Of a stretch of 64,000 nucleotides of DNA, positions 43,669 to 53,420 are shown one piece after another. The translations under genes were made by a program, and so were the position numbers. Under the pieces are notes generated by a model, which saw nothing but the letters and a program-made list of their open reading frames with translations, did no database searches and was not told the origin of the DNA. Positions within the stretch are counted from its first letter, which is position 1. Each line of letters begins with the position of its first letter. Source of the stretch: Rhodosorus marinus (Eukaryota; Rhodophyta; Stylonematophyceae; Stylonematales; Stylonemataceae); the NCBI GenBank assembly GCA_029953675.1, contig JAMWBK010000005.1, positions 868,001-932,000 of the forward strand. The letters run 5' to 3'.

Positions 43669-46600
43669 ATGGCACATCAAACTAGAATCTCCAGATTTTT
43701 CCAGAAGGCTCCGGCGGTTAAGGTGAAGGAGAAGGAGGAGGAGGAGGAGGAGGTGGTGGTGGAGAAACGGGTACGGAAGGCATTGGAGGATGGGGATGAT
43801 CGTGGAGGTACCGAGGTTGAGCTAAAGTTTCCTGAGTCTGAGCGTGCTGCGAAGAAGACTAGGATTGTCGCTGCTGACCCTAAGCCAGCGAAGAGGGATC
43901 GTTCTTCGAGGAAGAGTGTAGTGGAGTCTGTATTGGACAGGTATACACGGGATGGGGCTGGTGAGGATGTGGTTAGGAGGAATGAACAGAAGAGCAGGAG
44001 GTTCAAGGATAGAGTACTCACATGGAGACGAAGGGAACCCGATCGCGAGAAGGCCCAAGGAGAAGCGGGCGAAGGAGGGGAGAAGGAATCAGTTGAAAAG
44101 GATGCCAATGCCGGAGGGTCAAAGGGCGCTAAGGGAGGATCGAAGTTTACTCCTCTGGAGGAACAGTACGTGAAGTTCAAAGAAGAAAACCCAGATACTT
44201 TGCTGTTCATAGAATGTGGCTACAAGTTTCGATTTTTTGGGGAGGATGCTGAGGTCGCGTCGAAGATTCTAAGAATTTATGCCCACTTCGACCACAACTT
44301 CATGACGGCCAGTATTCCAACGCACCGATTACCTTATCACCTGGAGCGACTTGTTCGAGCAGGCTGTAAAGCTGGCGTCGTGCGTCAGATCGAAACCGCA
44401 GCTCTGAAGAAATCGGGCAGCAACAAGACTGGGCCTTTTGTGCGAAAGCTGACCGAAGTATACACATTGGGAACGCTGGTTAGTGACTCCCTCGGGGGTA
44501 CAAAGCTGTTGAACGACGTCAACGAGCTCTCAAGGATTTCGACAGCCTACCTTGCGGCAGTTTTTGAGGTGGAGAAGGCACCCGGCGCGGCAGGTCCGAA
44601 AACTGGCGAAACAAGTATTGAGTTTGCTGCCCTAGACGTGTCGACCGGCGAGCTGATTTTTGACTTTTTCGAGGACAACGCGCTTCGACAGAGCTTGGAG
44701 TCGATTCTGACATCTCTCGAGCCCGTTGAGATCGTCATACCAAGCACCGGTATAACAGAAAGAACTGAAAAGGTCGTGCGCGCGTACACATCGCGGGAAA
44801 TTGTCCGGCTGCAACACCTTGGGAGGCAGCAGTTCCTCGCTGAGGACGGAGAGGGGGTCGACGATTACCTCCGCAGGGCTGAGAACTCTGAAGTGAAGAA
44901 TTGCAGACGTGCACTCACGGGGCTGTATCGATACATCTGCGAGTTCAACCTACAGCGGGCTATATCTGGAATGAACCACATCACAAGATATGTAGAGCGG
45001 GACTCAACTTCTTTAACATCGTCGGTTATACAGAGCTTTGAAGTGTTCTCAAACAGTGAAGACGGGTCGAGCAACGGAACTCTCTTTTCGCTGTTGAACC
45101 GCACTGGAACTCCGTTCGGATCAAGGGAGCTGCGGAGGTGGCTCTTGCATCCGCTGATCACCGCTGAAGGAATTCGACGGCGACAGGATGCGGTGCGAGA
45201 GATTTCTGATATGCTGCCTTCTAAAGGCCAAGCTGGAAACGAAATGAGTGCGCTGTTGAAGAAGCTCGACTCGCTACAGGATTTAGAGAGGAGCCTGCCG
45301 AAGATTCGATATCAAAAGTGCAGCCCTGCAGAGTTTTTGAGCACAATACAAGACTTTCTGAGCCTTTCCTCTCTGATCGACGGGGCAAGAAAGCACGTGA
45401 AGTTCAGATCAGAGATGCTCAGCTCAATGCTTGCGGAGGTGCCAGACGTAACTCCGATTGTTGAGCGAAACGTCTGGAAGCGAATCAACAAGGAGAGTGC
45501 TCAAAAAAACGACTATTCGTGCCTGTTCAAGGATGGTCTGCGCTGTGAGGAGGTGGAGGATGACGATACCGCGGCGAGAGCGAGCTATGAAAGAGAGCAG
45601 TGCATGGTGCAGGAAGCTCTTGCCGTGAAGGCTGGTGTGGACGTACTTAAATTCTTAGAAGATGAACTAGAGCAGCACTTGGTTCAGATCCGCTCCGAAC
45701 TGAAGAAACCTGCTTTACAGTGGAAGAAGATTCACATAGAGGAGTACCTGATAGAACTTCCAGTCGACGAGACCAAACTTGCCGGGGCGGACTGGTCGAG
45801 AATCAATCAGACCAAAACGTTCGTCAGGTTTCGTACACCAAAAACGGCGCGCCTATTGCAGACAATGGCTGAACATCGAGAACGCGTCGAACTCTCCGGA
45901 AAGACGGCATGGAGAATGTTCCTGGAACTTTTTGACCAGTATTACGACGACTTCCGTGCTGTTATTCGATTCATCGCGGTCTTGGACGTGCTCGCGGCTT
46001 TGGCGCGGTTGTCCGGGCTGCCCGACTATTGTTACCCTAGAATCCTGGACATTGATGCAGGCTCCAGTGGAATACTAGCTCGTGGAGCCAGACACCCGGT
46101 GGTAGACTCAGTGAATCCCACGTTCGTGCCCAACGACATCGAGCTGGGATTGTCTGGGAGCACAGAGCGTGTTATGGTAGTAACTGGGCCGAACATGGGA
46201 GGAAAGAGCACGTATGTTCGGTCTGTCGCTCTTCTCTCTATTATGGCCCAGGTCGGATGTTGCGTACCAGCCTCGGAGATGGAACTTGCTCCATTCGACA
46301 GCTTTTTCGCGCGTATAGGGGCTTCGGACAACATAAGCAAAGGCCTGAGCACGTTCATGGTTGAGCTAACGGAAACTGCAGAAATATTGAGGACAGCCTC
46401 GAAGAGATCTCTCGTTGCGATTGATGAGCTCGGAAGGGGTACTAGCACCCACGACGGAACCGCGATTTCTTACTCAACCCTCGAGTTCCTCCTCGAGGAG
46501 ACGCAGTGCACAACTCTGTTCGTCACACACTACCCGATCATTGCCAAACTTGCAGACGCCTACCCACGTTTGACAGGAGTGTTCCACATGAGCTACATTG

Positions 46601-46920
46601 AACAGCGAGAAGGCGTGGATAAAACGGAAGGCAATGAGTGTTCCCGCATCACATTTCTTTACAAGATCAAGCGCGGATTGGCGAGGAAGAGCTACGGCTT
46701 GAACGTCGCTAGGATGGCTTCTTTGCCTCCGGAGGTGATACGAACAGCATCAAAGCAGGCTGGGCGTATGGAGAACGCGACGATCCGCCGATCGATGCAG
46801 GCGGAGTTTGCTCAATCGCTTAGAAACGTAGCCCAAATTTTGCGTAGGGAAGATACGCCCTCGGAGGATGCCTACAGGGCTCTCTTGGAGGAGCGGCAGG
46901 ATCTTCCTGACCTTATTTAA
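43669..46920 (+). CDS. MSH3: DNA mismatch repair protein MSH3
   Basis: MSH3 pairs with MSH2 (MutS-beta) to recognise insertion/deletion loops. It is a single 1083-residue exon from ATG 43669. Residues 4-11, QTRISRFF, form a PCNA-interacting PIP box as in MSH3/MSH6. A long Glu/Lys-rich disordered region follows. The mismatch-binding domain starts at FTPLEEQYVKFKEENPDTLL and GYKFRFFGEDAEVAS, the MSH3-type opening. Connector, lever and clamp regions are complete. The ATPase has Walker A TGPNMGGKSTYVRS near residue 840, the FMVELTETAEIL block, Walker B/D-loop DELGRGTSTHDG near 918 and the TTLFVTHYP motif. The order and the FTPLE motif favour MSH3 over MSH6. No introns interrupt this long gene. 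Confidence 0.94.
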   Translation: MAHQTRISRFFQKAPAVKVKEKEEEEEEVVVEKRVRKALEDGDDRGGTEVELKFPESERAAKKTRIVAADPKPAKRDRSSRKSVVESVLDRYTRDGAGEDVVRRNEQKSRRFKDRVLTWRRREPDREKAQGEAGEGGEKESVEKDANAGGSKGAKGGSKFTPLEEQYVKFKEENPDTLLFIECGYKFRFFGEDAEVASKILRIYAHFDHNFMTASIPTHRLPYHLERLVRAGCKAGVVRQIETAALKKSGSNKTGPFVRKLTEVYTLGTLVSDSLGGTKLLNDVNELSRISTAYLAAVFEVEKAPGAAGPKTGETSIEFAALDVSTGELIFDFFEDNALRQSLESILTSLEPVEIVIPSTGITERTEKVVRAYTSREIVRLQHLGRQQFLAEDGEGVDDYLRRAENSEVKNCRRALTGLYRYICEFNLQRAISGMNHITRYVERDSTSLTSSVIQSFEVFSNSEDGSSNGTLFSLLNRTGTPFGSRELRRWLLHPLITAEGIRRRQDAVREISDMLPSKGQAGNEMSALLKKLDSLQDLERSLPKIRYQKCSPAEFLSTIQDFLSLSSLIDGARKHVKFRSEMLSSMLAEVPDVTPIVERNVWKRINKESAQKNDYSCLFKDGLRCEEVEDDDTAARASYEREQCMVQEALAVKAGVDVLKFLEDELEQHLVQIRSELKKPALQWKKIHIEEYLIELPVDETKLAGADWSRINQTKTFVRFRTPKTARLLQTMAEHRERVELSGKTAWRMFLELFDQYYDDFRAVIRFIAVLDVLAALARLSGLPDYCYPRILDIDAGSSGILARGARHPVVDSVNPTFVPNDIELGLSGSTERVMVVTGPNMGGKSTYVRSVALLSIMAQVGCCVPASEMELAPFDSFFARIGASDNISKGLSTFMVELTETAEILRTASKRSLVAIDELGRGTSTHDGTAISYSTLEFLLEETQCTTLFVTHYPIIAKLADAYPRLTGVFHMSYIEQREGVDKTEGNECSRITFLYKIKRGLARKSYGLNVARMASLPPEVIRTASKQAGRMENATIRRSMQAEFAQSLRNVAQILRREDTPSEDAYRALLEERQDLPDLI

Positions 46921-48525
46921 AGACAGGAGTTGAAACGAAGAAGAGCGTCAGAGCACAACGGGGGAATTCTTCTGAAAGCCACCAGAAAAAGAGAGAGTAA
47001 TCAACATCTTCTGCACTCTGAGAGTGTATGACTAACACCATCAATCGCGTTTCATCTGGTCCAGCAGAGTGGTCCATCAGGTAGATAGCAAACTTAGTCA
47101 AAGACTTTATCTAGACCCGTCATAGACTTAGACCAGCTACAGATGTACGCCGGTCAAGAACGAGAGGGCCTTTTTACAATTGTAGGACCGTAGAACTAGA
47201 CTTCCTAGTTAAGCGAGGGTTTGCGAAATCTTACAGCGGGCGAGTCCAGCGGAATCAACCTTTTCGAGGGCAGATCCAGGTCCTGATCCCTTCAAGCTCG
47301 CTGCTTGTCAGGACAGAGAACGATGCACCAACTTTGTGTGAGGCGAAACTAACCGGACGCAGCTGGCGGGACGGGTGGATCATGACAAGATTAATATTTG
47401 ATCCCCGATCGATCTCCTTGATCCGAAATGTCGGTTCTTGAATCACGCCATTTACGCCACGTCCGGAATCTTTGGCATCACACGACCTTGAGGAAAGTTC
47501 CGGTTCTGCAAATCTCGCTATCAAATCGCTCGGTCAAGAGACACCAGCGTCTCACAAGGTCCGCTGACCCGCCCCTCGTCCGGCCGCGTAGTCCCCCCCG
47601 TCGCTACTGGCCAACACGACGTTCTTGTCCACTACCACTACGGAACTTCAAAGACATGCTCCTCCACCCGCGCAAACCACCAGCGACAGTACCGACAAAT
47701 CATGAACGGACACGAAGAAATTTCCTCAGGCGCCGCCGCCGGTGGCACCGGACGCGACGACATGCGAATCCATGTCTTGGCCGAAGGGAAAAGCCTCTAC
47801 TGATCGCCTCATCCGCAACAGATCCGCCTTCTCACGACATCGAAGCCTTAACTACAACAGCTGCTCGCCACCAAAAAAAAAAACAGGCTAAGCTCTTGCT
47901 CTTTCGTTCATCTTCCTCATCAGGAAATCTCGGAAGGGAATTTGCTACAGGCTCGTGTTTTTGTTTTCACCTCAAGTCCATCATCTTCAGCAGCAAAAGT
48001 CCACTCGGCTTTCTACAGCTTCCCTGTTGACCCAATGTCCGCACATCGCCATCATCTTCTTCATCAGGGAAATCGCGATCTCGAAGGGAAATTGCTTCTT
48101 TGCGTCTGTCAGTTTTCTTGTCAACGTGAAGTCCATCTTCTTCAGCACCAGAGGTTCACGTGGCTTTCCGCTAGTTGTTGACTCATAATGGTCAGGGTAT
48201 CGTCACCATTTGAAACAGCGGGGCGGAGGGGTGGGTTTCAATTGTTGAAGCCGCTTTGGAGTGCCAACGACGTCGTCAAGGCGAATGAACAAAAGGGTCA
48301 GCACAGCTTGGGGAGGGTGGAGTTCACGAGATGCCGCAATGAGGATGCCTAGCCTACTTCCATTAGGGGACATTTTGGCCATCTGAACATGTGAGAATCG
48401 AGGTGATTCTTGAGCGGACCTGTGTGAAAGAACGGAGCGTGTGCTCAGAGGACAATGTATTGAGTTGATTATAGAGAGGGCAGTTGTCCCAGACGAACAG
48501 AGCATTCTCTTGCGTCTTTTTCGCA
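46921..48525. other. Spacer without a supported gene
   Basis: The plus-strand open frame at 47428-48030 is rich in Arg/His/Pro, has no motif and starts without context. It is treated as chance. Short similar segments near 47910-47990 and 48045-48125 share 'cttcatcaggaaat' and 'aagtccatcatcttc'-like blocks, suggesting a small local duplication. Nothing else was recognised. Confidence 0.3.
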
Positions 48526-49265
48526 ATGGGGTCACGTGGAGGGTTTCGTGGAAGAGGCCGAGGACGAGGGTCTAGATTGAGGCCTCCTAGTCCCATCAGT
48601 AGAGCTCTACAAAACCTTACCAATGAAGATGGGAAGGGAGCGCTTATGTTGGATGAGGCTGGCAGGTTTCCGATTTTGAAGGAAGGGTTTACCTCGAGGT
48701 GGGATTCTCCGGAGACTCCAGTGGACCTATCTGAAATGAATCCACCGCTAAGGGTTCGTCCAATTTTGTATCTTCTAGGGCCACCCCATTGTCCTCTAGG
48801 GAAAGAGATATGCTCATGTCGAACGTTCGACTTATCAGTAGCTACAAGAAACTGTACGGAGTAGTCAGGGAGAAGACTGCGGGGACGAGGCCCTATCGGT
48901 ATCGTGATCGAAAACGCGATCTAAAGGATCGAAGAGAAAAGGGGAACGACGATAAAGACTGGTCTTTGAGGGAAGACCAGATCTTCCTAAGCGTGCCGGA
49001 GAACGACGCCAAGGAGTTCAATGAGCCAGAGCAGAAGCGGTTAAAGATTGAAGCGGAGAGTAGCCCTCAGGAAGTTGCAAACGAGGATCCGCTGCAAGTT
49101 GATTCCCAAGAAGTGATCGAGAGGAATGTACCCGATGAGGGTGTAGACCGAAGGCTTGATGCAGTTGAAGTGGATGAGGACGACGATTACGGACGCGAGG
49201 AACACTTTGACGACGACGATGACGACTATCATCACCAGAGCGGGGACGATGAGGCCGTGTTGTAA
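48526..49265 (+). CDS. RNA polymerase III subunit RPC7/Rpc31-like protein
   Basis: RPC7 (yeast Rpc31, human POLR3G) is part of the Pol III initiation heterotrimer. Two exons, 48526-48698 and 48779-49265 (80-nt intron, donor GTGGGA), give 219 residues. The N-terminus is an RG box (SRGGFRGRGRGRG). After the splice the protein reads ATPLSSRERDMLMSNVRLIS followed by SYKKLYG, matching the family pattern of a PL..(S/T)..E.D(M/L) motif leading into a helix. The C-terminus is strongly acidic (DEDDDYGREEHFDDDDDDY), the Rpc31 hallmark. The splice was chosen because it restores the family block and gives a normal intron length; a much shorter intron would be needed otherwise. Assignment rests on architecture and composition, so it is moderate. 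Confidence 0.65.
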
Positions 49266-49352
49266 ACTATACGCTCCGGATTCTCCCTTTTTCTTTAGTC
49301 ATCATCACCCTTTTCCGGGAGAAGCAACGAGGGAAAAAAAATGTACAAAACC

Positions 49353-50519
49353 CTAACAGATGAACGCCTTCTCCGAATTAATCTCACTGCATTCAAGGCA
49401 AGGATTTTGCGCGAACTTCTTCTCCACCATCGCCGCGCGTACTTTCGTCACTGTCTCAATGTATGAACCGTCCGGATTCTCCTTCAAGACTGTCACCAGC
49501 GTATGCGTGAGGGCGCCAAATGCGTCACCTCCTGGTGGACGCACATCAGCAGATGTCTCGTGTGCTTGGCATCCGGTAATCAGGATACCCTTGTCAGGAC
49601 TAAGGGGATCTGGTTTCGGAGGTGCTGAGGTGGTAGGGGTATGCGCCGCCTGTGTCGCAGGAGCGGAGTCACCTCCCACGGCCGATGCTACCTGGCCTAG
49701 TAGGCTGCCGAATCCACCACCGCCACCGCTCGAGGGTGGTTCGGCGGGAGCACCTCCACCAGAAAGAGCTCCGACAAGGCTCGACATAGCACCTCCAGTG
49801 CCACCGGAGCCTCCAATTCCCAGAATTGACAGAAACTGGCTAGCCTCTGGACCAAAGATCGATCCCAATGAACTGCGTATGTCCCTAGTTCCAACCGTTC
49901 GCCCGAGTTTCTGCGAAAGGATGCTGGCCACGAGATCTGGTTTGAGCTCGCGGCTCTTAACCCCGACTTCCTCGGGGTCGATATCTCGAGATCCGCCTAG
50001 GAAGGAAATCAAGGAAGACGGCTCCGGCAGGTGCTGACCTGTTCCTCCAGCCTTTGGTCCATCGATTTGCACCGCCGAATGATCCAGCATAGAACCACTG
50101 TGACAGCAATCAGAAATGAATGTGAAATCAACTCCGTCCGCAATTTGAGAAACGATCGCCTTCAAATCATCGTCGACCAGCAGGTTCATATCCGTAGGGC
50201 AGATCGCTTCATCCTTGTGATCATCCTCTTGATCGTCACCATCGGACGCTACCTGAGTTCCATGCCCCGAAAAATGGAACACCAGGACATCGCCAGGTTG
50301 CGATCCACTGCACATCGTCGTCAGCGCCGATTTGATGTTTGCTCCAGTCGGGGAGGTATAAGAATCATCCGTATCAATCAACACGGTGATATCATCATCC
50401 GAGAATCCCTTGTACTCCGTCAGGAAACCCTTGATCATGAACGCATCGTTCACACACCCGGCCAATTCAGCCTGCGAACCAGGGTAATTACACCCAACCA
50501 GAACAGCTTTTTTTGACAT
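49353..50519 (-). CDS. Metacaspase with long p20-p10 linker
   Basis: Metacaspases are Cys proteases cutting after Arg/Lys, involved in stress responses and cell death. It is a single exon of 388 residues from ATG 50519. It starts directly at the p20 domain (MSKKAVLVGCNYPGSQAEL) with no prodomain. The catalytic His86 lies in HFSGHGTQ and Cys139 in SDCCHSGS; DGDDQEDDHKDEAICPTD matches the usual acidic Ca2+-site region. Residues about 155-300 form a linker with a Gly/Ser/Ala/Pro-rich part (GGSGGTGGAMSSLVGALSGG, PPSSGGGGGFGSLLG). The p10 part follows: GILITGCQAHETSAD and GGDAFGALTHTLVTVL. Absence of a prodomain plus a long p20-p10 linker is the type II layout, best known from the green lineage. 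Length is usual for type II. Confidence 0.93.
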   Translation of the reverse strand: MSKKAVLVGCNYPGSQAELAGCVNDAFMIKGFLTEYKGFSDDDITVLIDTDDSYTSPTGANIKSALTTMCSGSQPGDVLVFHFSGHGTQVASDGDDQEDDHKDEAICPTDMNLLVDDDLKAIVSQIADGVDFTFISDCCHSGSMLDHSAVQIDGPKAGGTGQHLPEPSSLISFLGGSRDIDPEEVGVKSRELKPDLVASILSQKLGRTVGTRDIRSSLGSIFGPEASQFLSILGIGGSGGTGGAMSSLVGALSGGGAPAEPPSSGGGGGFGSLLGQVASAVGGDSAPATQAAHTPTTSAPPKPDPLSPDKGILITGCQAHETSADVRPPGGDAFGALTHTLVTVLKENPDGSYIETVTKVRAAMVEKKFAQNPCLECSEINSEKAFIC

Positions 50520-50740
50520 CCCTCAACACACCAAAAAAAACAACAAACCAGCAACTCTATAAGATCCCCAACACCCCCTCCCCCCCCCCCTCAACCCAAC
50601 AACCCACAACCTCTCAACAGTTAAGCAAATACAAATCCTACCTTCAAAAAGCCCCCAGCTCCAATACACCCTCACCAGCTCATCGTCGACCAGCAGCCAA
50701 ACCCAGCGCACCCTCCCCACACAAATGAATCCTTTATGTA
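50520..50740 (-). promoter_or_regulatory. A/C-rich (coding strand G/T-rich) leader upstream of metacaspase
   Basis: The plus strand next to the start codon is almost only A and C, including a C10 run near 50580. This is the minus-strand counterpart of the G/T-rich leaders elsewhere. Confidence 0.38.
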
Positions 50741-52388
50741 CGCAGATTTCCTCATACACAAGACTATAGCCTTGCGCACCCGTCCACGCAGATCCAACGG
50801 CAGACACGACCTCCACCTCCTCTTCTATCCAAAAACGCTCTTGAATCTAAAGATATCATCCAAAACTAGAATCTTCATTACTTTTAAAACCAATATCCTT
50901 TCACCAATCCCAATTTCTTTCCGTTACAAACAAAACAGCTTACATTATCTTTCGTACCTCCCCCCCCTCTCGTTTCCTCCAAGATTTGCATTCCTTTTTT
51001 CGATTACCTTTAGGATATATGGGCTGGATCACTTTCTATTTCCCCACATATATTTAATATTGTAAATATCTGCAAGTATTCTAGGAAAAACATTTTTAAT
51101 ATGTAGCTGGGGTGGGGTAGATTGTCTCTGTTTTATCTACCCCCCCCCCTTTCGATCTTTCTGTCGATAATGCTTTTTTTACTGAATTGTGGATTTATTA
51201 TAATGATTGATGATCGGAGAAAGGTCGATATTTCTTTGCAAAATCGGATATTATAATGATTGATTACTGTCATTTTGAATGAGAATACTGTGTATCGGTG
51301 CTGGTTGTTGTGTTGATTGGCATGAGCCAATTGGGGGGCCCGATGGCTGACTGGTAGCTTTCCCGTCGTAAGTTGTAGCGATGCGAATAATATCGGTGAA
51401 TACAAAGGCGCCTACCAACGCTAAGGCCCTGCAGTCCACCGCTGGTCATCGATTTGTCCCATTAGTTGTAGGGGGCTTCGTCTTGGAGGCGTGCTCTCTG
51501 TGCCCTTCCTTGAGTCCCACATTCGGGGATGTTGATTTCCGCCTAAACCGATACATACAGATTGGTCTGACACGTTTCCTGAAGGTTTCCCTTACGAGTA
51601 GAGGTTCTATGGAGATAGCATCCTATGGAAGGGTGAGTGAGAGCATGATGCTGTGATTTCGTCGTCTGACTCGGCACATCGCACATCGACCAAGTGCAGT
51701 TCCCGATCTCCCGAAGCGCCTGCGGCTCTCGCCCCCAGCCCAGATTTCTAGAGCAGTACATCGTGGCTCGTAAATCTTCAAGTCGGCAAATGATCGCTGA
51801 GTGTGGTGACTAGAGCCCTCGTCTTCGGAGAGTCTAGGTGAAAACGTTCGGGTAGTTGGTGTGGTCACTGTCGGTGGTTGTGCGTATAGTAGATTGGTTT
51901 TGCTATTCATGTTGGGATTTCTGCCTGTAAAGCGCCTGCACATCTTCCGGATCGGATGGTCTGGCGGTGCCAGCGGCTGCGTCAAAGGTCAAAGGATCCA
52001 GGGCCCTCTGCTTGTGAAACCAGTCCTGCTGTGTTTTACAAGTCGCAGTTGAACGGTTGTTGTACTTTTTAAATCTATTCCAAGAAGCCTCGGGGTGTTT
52101 CACAGCATCGGGATGATATGGGTTTAGAGTATAAAAAAAAAATGCGCTGTGTATCCATGGGAGCTTCTCATCCCGCTAATGCGTACTGCCCGGGAGACCA
52201 CCAGCGACTCAGCCGCGCTCAAGCCTGACTCTGAGGCCCTTCGATGCGTTGTGGGTGCAAGTGTAGGTGATGGACAGGTCGAGAGTCGGAAGTCAAGAGT
52301 AGTTCTATTTCTTTTGGATAAACGCTAGTGGGTGGGCACGGCCCAAGCCATCCTTCACTCATGCTCTTCCTTTCTATTAGATACCGTT
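50741..52388. other. Spacer without a supported gene
   Basis: AT-rich from about 50820 to 51260 with a C10 run near 51141. The rest has balanced composition and short overlapping open frames without motifs. It is upstream of the metacaspase gene and downstream of the Myb-like gene, both on the minus strand. Confidence 0.35.
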
Positions 52389-53150
52389 TCATTTTGCTTC
52401 CACATCCCCTTTGATGGATTGAAGCATCTGAAGGATTTGGTTAAGAAGCTTCTTGTCCTCGGCTTGCTGGCTTAGCTTCGTCTCCTCAAGCTGTAGCTTC
52501 TTCTCCTCTATTTCCCTCTGCTTTCTACGATCCTCGATCTCCGCTTGGAGTCGGATTTCGTCCAGGTCTATTTTCTTTCGCTGCATCTCGTTCGCGGCGC
52601 TGTCCTTCTCCTTTAAATAAGATACAAACTGGTTGAGCGACTGCATATCTCGCACGCGCTTAGCGTCTGGGTCATCAGGGTCACCAATGTATCCACGTTT
52701 TCGGTCGAAACCACCAAACGAATCTCTCTTGCCATCTCGCCTCTCTTCTTTCGCCATGGCAAACGTGTCCTTCCTGTTCACAATATCGCTGAGAAGGTGC
52801 TCTCTGAGCTCGAACACCTCACCTGCACCTCTCCTCAAGTTGTCCAGGTCATGTTTCTTCAGCCAGCGCTCAAGGATAAGAAACCTGTCCCTGGCCATTC
52901 GCGAATCCACTTTCCATGGGAAAGAGCCGCTGTTGTTCAGTGCGTCCGTCACCTCCTCCCATGTCTCGTTGACCTTTCCGTGGGGAGCAGCGTACGGCTG
53001 CCGAGCCCCAACCTCCCGCAGTAATATTACATCCAAATTAGGGTTGAACCGCTTCCTCGACTTTCGTTCGCTGTCGGGACCACTACTGCCCCTACCGTCC
53101 CGGTCACCATTAACGCCCTCTCCATCGATCACCTCAATAGGCTGCTCCAT
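52389..53150 (-). CDS. Myb/SANT-like (trihelix-type) DNA-binding protein
   Basis: A single exon of 253 residues from ATG 53150. After an acidic, Gly-rich start and a basic patch (SERKSRKRF) comes a SANT-like helical domain with regularly spaced Trp/Phe: FNPNLDVILLREVGARQPYA, then NETWEEVTDALN and DSRMARDRFLILERWLKKHD. This pattern (F...D..LL.EV....PY.A..G.....W..V...LN) occurs in Myb/SANT-like proteins of algae, oomycetes and plants. The C-terminal half is a long charged coiled coil (IRLQAEIEDRRKQREIEEKK) ending ILQMLQSIKGDV, probably for oligomerisation. It is likely a nuclear transcription factor or chromatin protein; its targets are unknown. No signal or membrane segment is present. Confidence 0.75.
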   Translation of the reverse strand: MEQPIEVIDGEGVNGDRDGRGSSGPDSERKSRKRFNPNLDVILLREVGARQPYAAPHGKVNETWEEVTDALNNSGSFPWKVDSRMARDRFLILERWLKKHDLDNLRRGAGEVFELREHLLSDIVNRKDTFAMAKEERRDGKRDSFGGFDRKRGYIGDPDDPDAKRVRDMQSLNQFVSYLKEKDSAANEMQRKKIDLDEIRLQAEIEDRRKQREIEEKKLQLEETKLSQQAEDKKLLNQILQMLQSIKGDVEAK

Positions 53151-53420
53151 CGTAGATTTACTTTCTACCGCTACCCAAATTCTCCCTTCAACCCCATCGT
53201 ATATTTCCCCCCATCTATAACCAACCTATCCTTCCCCACCGTTCAAATATACGAAACCAAATCCACAAAAACGTACCAAATTTTCATCCTTTTCAAACGC
53301 CAGGCTTCCAAACATGCGAAACCCTTCGAAAACACCACAAAATCACGCTTTCCAAGAGTCCACCAAGAGAGAGAAATTGTCCAATATTAAAACGACTATA
53401 CTATTTCATACCCCCCCTTT
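53151..53420 (-). promoter_or_regulatory. A/C-rich leader upstream of the Myb-like gene
   Basis: The plus strand is A/C-rich for about 150-200 bp from the start codon and is followed by AT-rich DNA with a C7 run near 53411. Confidence 0.33.

Noticed and set aside
47428-48030. 200-residue plus-strand open frame rich in Arg, His and Pro
   Set aside because: No domain, no good start context and no splice signals; composition-driven.
49360-50037. 225-residue plus-strand frame
   Set aside because: It is the antisense shadow of the metacaspase linker and p10 region.
52633-53220. 195-residue plus-strand frame
   Set aside because: Antisense shadow of the Myb/SANT-like gene.
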